Source of the DNA: Candidatus Thorarchaeota archaeon MP8T_1
GTDB taxonomy: Archaea > Asgardarchaeota > Thorarchaeia > Thorarchaeales > Thorarchaeaceae
Assembly: GCA_002825465.1 (NCBI GenBank)
Contig: PJER01000003.1
Coordinates: 68,982-132,981, forward strand
DNA: 64,000 nucleotides
Reading direction: 5' to 3'
The notes below the pieces were generated by a model. It saw only the letters and a list, made by a program, of their open reading frames with translations, searched no databases and was not told where the DNA came from. Made by a program: the position numbers and the translations under genes. Shown in pieces: positions 52,414-60,201 of the stretch (the stretch's first letter is position 1; each line of letters begins with the position of its first letter).

Positions 52414-54078
52414 TCAGATTCCCTCCTCCCATGGTTTCAAGTCATAATCGACATCGGATTGGTCAAGATTTCCAACACAGGAATAGATTCCCTGTGCCAG
52501 TTCTTCCTGAGCGAGTTGTCCACCTCTCATTGATTGGCGGATTCCTTTCCATCGTTCAGAGCGAAAGTCAAGAATGTCAACGAGAAAATCATCACCAGAG
52601 AGATTCAATTCATCAGCCAATATAGCTGCAGCCTTGTAAGTACAGAAGGTTCCTTGACAAGGACCAGTTCCCAGACGAATCCTGCGTCTCAAATCATTCA
52701 AAGTCTGGGGGAATTCTTCGCGAATAGCGAGTCGAATCTCAGCTTCAATTATAGGTTCACATGTGCAGATAGTAGTCTTCCATTCAGGATGCTCTTTTGT
52801 GAGTTCCAGTACTTTGACCATCTCAGTTCCTCTTCTAGTGCGCATTCGTTCGAGAGCATGTAGAGATATGTCATATTCCTTTGAGAGTGCAATAATATCA
52901 ACATCATCCTCATTTCCAGGAAGGGGTTTTACATGTGTTGTGCATGGAACTACATTTCCGAGTTTCTTTCCTATTAGGTCTGTGACATCTTCAGCCATAT
53001 GTCTGCAGGTGACAAGTTTACCGCCAAGAAAACTGAATAGTCCTTTTACTCCCCCATTTTCTGAATGATCAATAATTTTGTACCCGCGTGTAACCTTTCC
53101 TTCTGGGACTTTCCATTCAGGCACTAGAGGTCTTACACCAGTCATCGTTCGGATAATCCGAGCCTCACGAATGGATGGAATAACAGTCTCCATGCTTTGC
53201 AGCAAGTACTCAATTTCATCAAAAGATGCTACTAATGTGTCAGGGTCTTCCCAAGTATCAAGAGCTGTAGTACCTAGTAGTGTTGTATTCTCGTGAGGGA
53301 AGAGGTAGATCCATCTACCATCTACCGCTTTCACCGTTATTCCAATATTCACAATTCGTCTATCAAAGATTACATGAGCTCCCTTGTTAAGACGAATGGG
53401 AAGTTTCTCATTGGCAGATTTAGCTACCTTATGAGCCCAAGGCCCAGTAGCATTCACCACAACCTGCGCCTTTACACCTTCTGTTGCACCAGACACACGG
53501 TCATAAAAAATGACTTCGGTAATCTCATTGTCATCATTTACTTCAAAGTCTATCACTTCACAGTATGTTCGAATCTCAGCACCATGTTTTCTTGCGTCTA
53601 GGGCTTGGAGTAGGCATAATCTGAAAGGGTTGATGAAGTACTCCTCATAGTAGACACTTGCTATAATATCGGGATGAAGCATTGGTTCGATTTCTAATGA
53701 AGCATCAGGTGTAAGAAACATCATCGGAGGAACATCTCGTTCATCCACATGCTCTGAGTAGGAGTCCATATATGAACTGTCGCTAGCAGCATCACTTAGA
53801 TCAAGAAGCGGTGCAATAATTGGGTTCTTCATTATTATGTGACGTGCAATTTTATTCCAGTAGATTACTTCCTTGGAGCACATAGCCATAATATCAGGTT
53901 CATCGCGATACTTCAATCCAGATGATATCATACCTGCACACGTCCCCACAGTTGCAGAAGCAATGTCATCACGCTCAAGTAGAAGCGTACGGTATCCTCT
54001 CATTGCACAATCCCTTGCTACTGCAGTTCCTGTACTTCCACCACCAATTACTACTACATCAAATTGAGATGCAACCAT
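52414..54078 (-). CDS. glpA: Anaerobic glycerol-3-phosphate dehydrogenase subunit A-like flavoprotein
   Basis: 554 residues from ATG 54078, chosen because GGAGAG lies eight bases upstream and FDVVVIGGGSTGTAVARDCA begins right after it; longer in-frame starts lack support. It is an FAD-dependent dehydrogenase with the GlpA/GlpD phrases RGYRTLLLERDDIASATVG, VVNATGPWAHKVAK, GAHVIFDRR, and LFPHENTTLLGTTALDTW. The C-terminal [2Fe-2S] (BFD-like) domain is present (CTCEPIIEAEIRLAI, GTGPCQGTFC). It oxidises sn-glycerol 3-phosphate to dihydroxyacetone phosphate, the step after the kinase encoded at 54558-56015. The A, B, C, GlcD-like and CCG genes follow in one run. Confidence 0.88.
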   Translation of the reverse strand: MVASQFDVVVIGGGSTGTAVARDCAMRGYRTLLLERDDIASATVGTCAGMISSGLKYRDEPDIMAMCSKEVIYWNKIARHIIMKNPIIAPLLDLSDAASDSSYMDSYSEHVDERDVPPMMFLTPDASLEIEPMLHPDIIASVYYEEYFINPFRLCLLQALDARKHGAEIRTYCEVIDFEVNDDNEITEVIFYDRVSGATEGVKAQVVVNATGPWAHKVAKSANEKLPIRLNKGAHVIFDRRIVNIGITVKAVDGRWIYLFPHENTTLLGTTALDTWEDPDTLVASFDEIEYLLQSMETVIPSIREARIIRTMTGVRPLVPEWKVPEGKVTRGYKIIDHSENGGVKGLFSFLGGKLVTCRHMAEDVTDLIGKKLGNVVPCTTHVKPLPGNEDDVDIIALSKEYDISLHALERMRTRRGTEMVKVLELTKEHPEWKTTICTCEPIIEAEIRLAIREEFPQTLNDLRRRIRLGTGPCQGTFCTYKAAAILADELNLSGDDFLVDILDFRSERWKGIRQSMRGGQLAQEELAQGIYSCVGNLDQSDVDYDLKPWEEGI

Positions 54079-54243
54079 GGTAACTTCTCTCCAAGTGTCA
54101 ATCATTACAGATGAATCATTGGAAATCTTCGACATGATTTGGAGCGCTGCGTGCAATACAAGGCTTTCGATTCATCAGTATCCGAATAACAACACAGATA
54201 GATTAAAAGGAGTCAGAAAACCGAAATTGTTAGGTGAATACTA

Positions 54244-54504
54244 ATGACAAATGAGTACGACCTTGGAATTCTTACCGTTGTTGGTCATGATGTCGAAAAA
54301 TTAACGCAAGCGTTAGGTATTCCAGATGATAGATTTGATGATCTTGTACACCTTGCAAGAAGTGCGTGGGAATACGAGAACACAATTAGCGAATCCATCG
54401 AGTATCTGGCAAAGAATTCTAGTGGTTCGGAACTCGTCCTTGCATTGGTATTCTTCGGTAGAATCTGGGAAGATAATCAGAACAATGAAGATGAAGAAGA
54501 ATAA
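54244..54504 (+). CDS. Small acidic protein of unknown function
   Basis: 86 residues, helical, with a strongly acidic C terminus (EDNQNNEDEEE). There is no motif I recognise. The ribosome site GGTGA is correctly placed before ATG 54244, and a TATA-like AGATTAAAAGG stretch lies about 45 bases upstream, so it is likely expressed. It sits between the glpABC genes and the kinase gene but on the opposite strand, so it is not part of that operon. Confidence 0.6.
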   Translation: MTNEYDLGILTVVGHDVEKLTQALGIPDDRFDDLVHLARSAWEYENTISESIEYLAKNSSGSELVLALVFFGRIWEDNQNNEDEEE

Positions 54505-54557
54505 CTCATCATTTGCACTATGACCGAAGCAAGAACAGCCTAGTATTTCTAGCTTCG

Positions 54558-56015
54558 TTATGATATAGCTTCTAATATGTTCCCCATTTCTGTTGTCAAT
54601 AGTTTATTGAAGATCTCATATTGTTTTTTGTAGATTGCAACATTTTCAGGTATTGGAACTCGTCGTTCTTCAATATGGAACATATTCTGAACAGCTTCTT
54701 CATAGGTACCATAGACACCAGACCCAACAGTCCCAAGAATAGCTGCACCGATGACTGTAGAATCTCGTACGACAGGAGTGACAACCGTCTTATTTGCACA
54801 ATCAGCTTGAATCTGTCGCCATAAAGGTGAGTTCGAACCTCCACCATCAATCCGTAATTCTGAAAATTCAATATCTAACATTCCTTCCATCAGGTCGATA
54901 CACATCTTGATTCCATACCCATTTGCTTCAAGGATTGATCGTGCAACATGGGCTTTAGTATGTTTGAAACCTATGTGGTATATGATTCCAAGATTATATG
55001 CCATGAATGGAAATAATATTAGACCATCACTTCCTGCAGGAACTTTTGCTGCAGAAGTTTCAATAATCTGGTAAGCATTCTGTTCAGTCTGGGCAGCCAT
55101 AGCAACCTCAGACTCACAGTATTGATCCCTATACCATTTGTATGTAAGTCCAGTTCCTGGAATGACACCTTCAAGAATCCACTTTCCAGGAATTGCAGAT
55201 GGATTACAGAACATTATGTACGGTTCCTCAAAGAAATCATCAAGATGAGTGATGACAAAGGTTCCGGTCCCAGTTGTTGCTTTTACTCGACCTTGTTTGA
55301 TAACACCCATTCCCAAAGCCGAGCATTGTTGATCCCCACTTCCAAGAATAACAGGTGTACCCCTTCTTAGTGATGTAGCTCTAGCAGCATCGCTACTGAT
55401 TTCACCAATTGTAGTTCCTGAATTAGCAATATCAACAAGTTTGTCAATAGGAATTCCAGTAGATTCACAAAGTTCCTCTGACCAAGATAGGGTCTCATGA
55501 TCGATTGGACCAAATCTTGCTTCAGCAGGAGAGCTGACCAGAGTTCCACAGAGGCGATTATTGATAAAAGAATCAAGGGGAGCCCATTTGTACACCTTCT
55601 TGAAAAGCTCAGGTCGATTTTCTGCATACCACAATATCTTGTTAACACTCTTTCTAGGACCAATTTGGTCAGCCATTTCTTTACTCTTAGCACTAGATCG
55701 ATTATCAACCCAAGTTGCAGTTGGAGCAAGAGGAGTGCCATTCTCGTCAATTGGGGTTATACTATCTCTTGTAGTAGTAACAATCACAGCTGTTATTGCA
55801 TCGGCTCCATGGGAGCAACCTGCAATTGCACGTTGCATGGTATTTGCTGATGTTCTCCAGAATGTATCAGCAAGCTGTTCATGAACCAAGAGTTCCTTTG
55901 GTTTCTGAGGGTATTCCTCATACGCCTTACTGACTTCCCGACCTTCCTCATCAACGAGAACTGAACGTGTACCTGTAGTGCCAATATCAAACACCGCAAA
56001 CAATCGCTGACTCAT
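54558..56015 (-). CDS. glpK: FGGY-family carbohydrate kinase, probable glycerol kinase
   Basis: 485 residues from ATG 56015, supported by GGTGAT shortly upstream; the frame is open further but without support. The FGGY fold is clear: FAVFDIGTTGTRSVLVDEEG (ATP loop), VTTTRDSITPIDENGTPLAP, WVDNRSSAKSKEMADQIG, TPVILGSGDQQCSALGMG and the second ATP motif IDGGGSNSPLWRQIQADC. Phosphorylates glycerol or a close sugar alcohol with ATP. Glycerol is preferred because glpABC-type genes lie next door, although phrases such as ATGTGTFVITHL are shared with xylulose kinases. It is divergent from the MBL hydrolase gene. Confidence 0.82.
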   Translation of the reverse strand: MSQRLFAVFDIGTTGTRSVLVDEEGREVSKAYEEYPQKPKELLVHEQLADTFWRTSANTMQRAIAGCSHGADAITAVIVTTTRDSITPIDENGTPLAPTATWVDNRSSAKSKEMADQIGPRKSVNKILWYAENRPELFKKVYKWAPLDSFINNRLCGTLVSSPAEARFGPIDHETLSWSEELCESTGIPIDKLVDIANSGTTIGEISSDAARATSLRRGTPVILGSGDQQCSALGMGVIKQGRVKATTGTGTFVITHLDDFFEEPYIMFCNPSAIPGKWILEGVIPGTGLTYKWYRDQYCESEVAMAAQTEQNAYQIIETSAAKVPAGSDGLILFPFMAYNLGIIYHIGFKHTKAHVARSILEANGYGIKMCIDLMEGMLDIEFSELRIDGGGSNSPLWRQIQADCANKTVVTPVVRDSTVIGAAILGTVGSGVYGTYEEAVQNMFHIEERRVPIPENVAIYKKQYEIFNKLLTTEMGNILEAIS

Positions 56016-56118
56016 TTCAATCACCAATCGCATTAACTGAGGAGATTCACATATACATCGCGCAATATCAATTGTTTGACAGAGAGAGTTATTTACTGTA
56101 AATTCTAACACACAATTG

Positions 56119-57051
56119 ATGTCAGAATATCCTGCTCATATTGAGATATTACCTCAGGTTCATTTGATTAGAGGAGAGAATAATGCCAGATTTCCAGAAG
56201 CAAATTCCATTCTTATCGATGATGAGGTTCTCACCTTAATTGATGCAGGATCCAGTATGAAGAATACAGAGAGAACTCTTAGAGACCTAGGTTACCAACT
56301 CTCAGATATTGAGAGAATTGTTCTAACCCACTTCCATATTGACCACAAAGGGCATGCTGCGGATATTCAGAAAATTGCTGATTGTGAATTAGTTTGTCAT
56401 ACTCTTGCAGTGCATGGTGTGGAAACCTTTCAAGGACTTGTAGACTATTACGGGATTTCAGGAAACAAGTACTATAGCTCATGGCGTACATTGCTTGACC
56501 TTAGATTTGGTCACGTGGAGACTGATTACAATGTCACAGGAACCTTTTCTGACCGTGAAACGATTGATTGTGGAAATGTTGATCTAATTCCGATTCATCT
56601 ACCAGGTCATACTATCGACCACACCTGTTTTGGTATAAATGGTTTCGAAACATTCTTTCTTGTAGATATCGACCTCACAAGTTTTGGACCTTGGTATGGC
56701 AACAAAGTAAGTGACATCGAGGAATTCAAGAGATCAGTTGAAAGAGTTATTGAGATGAAACCCAGGGTTGGTATCAGTAGTCATCTCATTAATCCTGTCG
56801 AAGAAAACTTGGAACAAAGATTGAAGGCTTTCAGAAGTATCTTTGAAAAAAGAGAAGAACGCATCTTAGATAATATTGCGAGAGGATATGATACACTAGA
56901 TGCGTTAGCAAAAGCACCAACCATCTACCCCCGAATTCCAATGGATGCATACTATACCTTTGAGATTTTTATGCTAGAAAAACATCTTGAGCTTTTCAAA
57001 CAAGATGGTATTATTCGTGAAGAAGAAGGTAAGTATATTCTAGAAAGATGA
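56119..57051 (+). CDS. Metallo-beta-lactamase-fold hydrolase
   Basis: 310 residues from ATG 56119 (TTG 56116 would add one). Metal-binding residues are visible: LTHFHIDHKGHA (H-x-H-x-D-H), a second histidine in HLPGHTIDHTCFG, the aspartate in LVDIDLTSFG, and a late histidine in GISSHLINP. Binuclear zinc hydrolase by family; the C-terminal about 90 residues add a helical winged-helix-like tail (DALAKAPTIYPRIPMDAYYT). The substrate may be a thioester, lactone or phosphodiester. It has almost no leader, so translation may be leaderless. It is convergent with the crotonase gene; a hairpin separates them. Confidence 0.85.
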   Translation: MSEYPAHIEILPQVHLIRGENNARFPEANSILIDDEVLTLIDAGSSMKNTERTLRDLGYQLSDIERIVLTHFHIDHKGHAADIQKIADCELVCHTLAVHGVETFQGLVDYYGISGNKYYSSWRTLLDLRFGHVETDYNVTGTFSDRETIDCGNVDLIPIHLPGHTIDHTCFGINGFETFFLVDIDLTSFGPWYGNKVSDIEEFKRSVERVIEMKPRVGISSHLINPVEENLEQRLKAFRSIFEKREERILDNIARGYDTLDALAKAPTIYPRIPMDAYYTFEIFMLEKHLELFKQDGIIREEEGKYILER

Positions 57052-57052
57052 G

Positions 57053-57071
57053 TGCGGGGAGAGACCCCGCA
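57053..57071. terminator. GC-rich hairpin between the convergent MBL and crotonase genes
   Basis: TGCGGGG (57053-57059) pairs with CCCCGCA (57065-57071) around AGAGA. It lies between the two stop codons and may end both transcripts; the T-run is weak on the plus strand. Confidence 0.5.
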
Positions 57072-57078
57072 ATCCCGT

Positions 57079-57864
57079 CTATTTGTGTTTGAATGTAGAT
57101 TCTCGTTTATTTAAGAAGGCGTCAACTCCTTCCACTTTATCCTCAGTATCGAAAGTCTTGCAGAAGACATCAACTTCGAATTTGAGATTATTTTGGAGAG
57201 GATTCTCCCACGTGTTATTCAGTGATTGCTTGGCTAATTTCATAGCAACGCCCGGTTTTGTTGCAAGCTTTACCGCAAGTGCACTGGCTCCAGCCTTTAA
57301 GTCTGCAACAGATTCGAAGACTTTGTTGACTAGACCAATTCGAAGTGCTTCATCTGCTTTGATTTGGTCGCCACTGTAAACTAGTTCTTTTGCCATTCCA
57401 AGCCCGACTAATCGAGCAAGACGAACAGTCCCGCCAAATCCTGGAATGATTCCAAGATTAATTTCAGGTTGGCCAAATCTTGCATTAGCTGAAGCATATC
57501 GGATATCACATGCCATAGCAATTTCGCAACCGCCGCCCAAAGCAAATCCATTGATTGCAGCAATGACTGGTTTACTCATTGCCTCAATATACTTGCAGAG
57601 TTCCTGTCCATTCTCAGCAAGGGGTCTCACTGTCTTGGAGTCCTTACTCTTAAACTCAGTAATATCAGCCCCAGCTGCAAATGCTTTCTCTTCAGCACCT
57701 GTAAGAATTACAACACGAACAGAATCGTCTTTTTCAGCCTTTTTGAACAACTCTCTCAGCGTTGTAACAACTGAAGTGTTAAGCGCATTATATTTTGCAG
57801 GTCTGTTGATTGTAATGGTCGCTACACCATCTGCAATTTCATAGAGTACTTCCTGTTCAGTCAC
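57079..57864 (-). CDS. Enoyl-CoA hydratase / crotonase-family enzyme
   Basis: 261 residues, starting at GTG 57864 with GGAGGATGA a proper distance upstream. The crotonase fold residues are intact: AFAAGADITEFKSKD (oxyanion-hole loop), GFALGGGCEIAMACDIRYA with the first catalytic glutamate, and FGQPEINLGIIPGFGGTVRL with the second. Length and motifs fit short-chain enoyl-CoA hydratase (3-hydroxybutyryl-CoA dehydratase). It would hydrate crotonyl-CoA or a similar ester in fatty- or amino-acid breakdown. No other beta-oxidation gene is nearby, so its pathway partners lie elsewhere. Confidence 0.9.
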   Translation of the reverse strand: MTEQEVLYEIADGVATITINRPAKYNALNTSVVTTLRELFKKAEKDDSVRVVILTGAEEKAFAAGADITEFKSKDSKTVRPLAENGQELCKYIEAMSKPVIAAINGFALGGGCEIAMACDIRYASANARFGQPEINLGIIPGFGGTVRLARLVGLGMAKELVYSGDQIKADEALRIGLVNKVFESVADLKAGASALAVKLATKPGVAMKLAKQSLNNTWENPLQNNLKFEVDVFCKTFDTEDKVEGVDAFLNKRESTFKHK

Positions 57865-57984
57865 GGAATCATCCTCCTTGGTAATGACTGGTCGGATTCA
57901 TGTGACTGTAATAAGCCTTCGTAACGTAAAGAAAGAAGATCTTGAGTACTGGAATCAGTAACTTCAAATCATTACGAAACTATG

Positions 57985-57993
57985 AATATAAAG
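57985..57993 (+). promoter_or_regulatory. TATA box for the binding-protein gene at 58036
   Basis: AATATAAAG lies about 45 bases before ATG 58036, followed by a short leader with GAGGAGATAGG next to the start codon. It fits archaeal promoter spacing. Confidence 0.45.
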
Positions 57994-58035
57994 TAGGAAC
58001 GAAGCGTGTAACGTTTTCATATTGAGGAGATAGGA

Positions 58036-60174
58036 ATGCAGCGGAGGTGGTATAGAAAACCATCGAAACAGATACAGATGGTACTATTAGTCAGTTTATT
58101 GATTACGCTCCTAATCCCTCAATCCTCTTATTGTGCAATAAATCCCGTTCCATCAGATCTCAATTTAGGACCATATATTGACAAGGTGATTTACAAAGTA
58201 ATCACAAATCAAGATCAGAGAATTCTGGCGCTTCAAGCAGGTGAGATTGAAATGGACACGACTTTCGTAGACCCAGTTCATCTCGAAATCCTAGCAGCAG
58301 AACCTGATATTGAATATTATAGCGCACTAAGAAATGGTTATGGACTAATAGATATCAACTGTGAAAAGTATCCACTGAACATTTCCGATCTGAGAAGAGC
58401 ATTTGCCTTCTCCTTTGATAAGACTGCTATAACTGTAGACATTATGGATGGGTTATCACAGGAACATGATTCACTTGTCCCATATACAAATGGGTGGTGT
58501 ATTGAAGATGAGTTTGAATGGCATTATTATGATGACCGTTCAGATATTGGAAATCAGATTCTTGATGACCTTGGATTTACAATCAATGTAACATCTGGAT
58601 TCAGACTCGCGCCTAATGGTGAATCATTCAAGATAGAGATAGAATACTCATCAGCCGGTTCAGAGATTGCAGGTGGGACCTGTCAGATTGGAGTAGATGC
58701 TCTTCATAGATTACATATAGATGCAGATGCGGTTCCTGTTGATTTCAATGAGTACATTATAAGATTGAATAGACACCAGTCGTATGATATGGTGTTTTAT
58801 GCTACAGACTTCTACAGCAATGATGTAGATTGGCTTGCTTATGATTACTGGTCTGAGTACGCTGATGTTGAGTACCAGAACCCGACTAACTTCAGAAATG
58901 CAACCTATGATGCTTGGAGGGAACAGCTTCTCTATGGAACCACCTATGAAGAAGTCTATGAAGCTGCGGCAGCAATGCAGAAGATCCTTCACTACAATGT
59001 TCCAAGACTTGTTGTATACGAGAATATCTACATACAGATGTATAGAGACGATATTTATGTAGGTCATGTTGAAGATCTAGCAAAATACATCACTGGACCA
59101 TGGACTATGAGGAAAATCCACAAAATCGATGGTTCGTTTGGTGGTACAGTTCCCATTGCAATAAGCGAAGAATTCGATTCATTCAATTTCTTCGTTACGG
59201 ACAACTCCATTTCAGGACCATCTTATGCTGTGCTTAACGATAATATCCATTCGTCACTCTATCGATATGGACCAGATTTGAATCCCTGGCCGGATTTAGC
59301 GGAAAACATTCTGACCGAAACACATTCAGATAATCCCGCAATTCAGGAGGGTCATACTCGCTTCACTATTAATATTATCCAAAATGCCACCTGGAGTGAT
59401 GGAGAATTACTGACTGCAGAAGATGTTGCATTCACATTCACCTATCAATTTGAGAGCGAAGAATTTGGTAATCCTGCAGGATCAAATATGGGAGATCTAT
59501 ATGCTGTCTATACTCCATCCTCGTATCGAGTAATTTTAGAATTTGCTACTGAGTCCTATTGGCACTTCAGTAATTTTGCATTCGACAAAATCGTTCCCCA
59601 GCATGTCTTCAACGATGATACAGGCATAGGATATGAGGGATGGAACACTTGGAACCCAATCTATAACCCATCGGAGCCATTTGTGACATGTGGACCCTAT
59701 ATTCTATCAGATATTGAACTTGGAGAGTCATATGAAATATCTTGGAATCCAGAATTTCAGTATGGCATTCCTGCACGAAATTCTTGGAATAGTGCACTAC
59801 CTCTGATTGGAGGAATTAACAATATTGCATATTACGTTGGTACATCTGGGAATGAGATAGTCTGGCCTATTATTGGATCCATTGAGAATTATTCGATTTT
59901 TATGAATGGATCTCTGAGAGAATCGAATGATTGGGATGGAGAAACGATTCATCATAACATCGATGGACTTGAAATTGGAACCTATCTTTTTACCTTGGAT
60001 GTCCAAGACAATGAAGGAAATTCAGATACAAATACCATACTTGTATATGTAAGGGAGCATCCGATTTTGCAGCTTCTTACACCTGAGAGGATTGTTTCGT
60101 TGTTGATATCTTCAGCGTCTATATTAGTAATCATTGTTGTTACAGTATTGACCTACAAGGAGCGGAATTCCTAA
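58036..60174 (+). CDS. Membrane-anchored substrate-binding protein with swapped SBP_bac_5 halves
   Basis: 712 residues. A signal peptide (about 12-34, ending before AINPVPSDLNLGPYID) is followed by a region (about 35-365) that matches the C-terminal half of ordinary oligopeptide-binding proteins: RILALQAGEIEMD, NGYGLIDINC and DLRRAFAFSFDKTAI. Next (about 368-590) comes what is normally the N-terminal half: GGTVPIAISEEFDSFNFF, LYRYGPDLNPWPDLAE, NATWSDGELLTAEDVAFTFT and CGPYILSDIELGESYE. An Ig-like domain (about 595-675, AYYVGTSGNEIVW) and a membrane helix (about 690-708) close the protein. It binds peptides or oligosaccharides at the cell surface for a Dpp-type importer. ATG 58036, with GAGGAGATAGG just upstream. 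A close paralogue follows after 27 bases. Confidence 0.85.
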   Translation: MQRRWYRKPSKQIQMVLLVSLLITLLIPQSSYCAINPVPSDLNLGPYIDKVIYKVITNQDQRILALQAGEIEMDTTFVDPVHLEILAAEPDIEYYSALRNGYGLIDINCEKYPLNISDLRRAFAFSFDKTAITVDIMDGLSQEHDSLVPYTNGWCIEDEFEWHYYDDRSDIGNQILDDLGFTINVTSGFRLAPNGESFKIEIEYSSAGSEIAGGTCQIGVDALHRLHIDADAVPVDFNEYIIRLNRHQSYDMVFYATDFYSNDVDWLAYDYWSEYADVEYQNPTNFRNATYDAWREQLLYGTTYEEVYEAAAAMQKILHYNVPRLVVYENIYIQMYRDDIYVGHVEDLAKYITGPWTMRKIHKIDGSFGGTVPIAISEEFDSFNFFVTDNSISGPSYAVLNDNIHSSLYRYGPDLNPWPDLAENILTETHSDNPAIQEGHTRFTINIIQNATWSDGELLTAEDVAFTFTYQFESEEFGNPAGSNMGDLYAVYTPSSYRVILEFATESYWHFSNFAFDKIVPQHVFNDDTGIGYEGWNTWNPIYNPSEPFVTCGPYILSDIELGESYEISWNPEFQYGIPARNSWNSALPLIGGINNIAYYVGTSGNEIVWPIIGSIENYSIFMNGSLRESNDWDGETIHHNIDGLEIGTYLFTLDVQDNEGNSDTNTILVYVREHPILQLLTPERIVSLLISSASILVIIVVTVLTYKERNS

Positions 60175-60201
60175 TGGAGTCAATAGTATCACTGATTCAG
60201 A

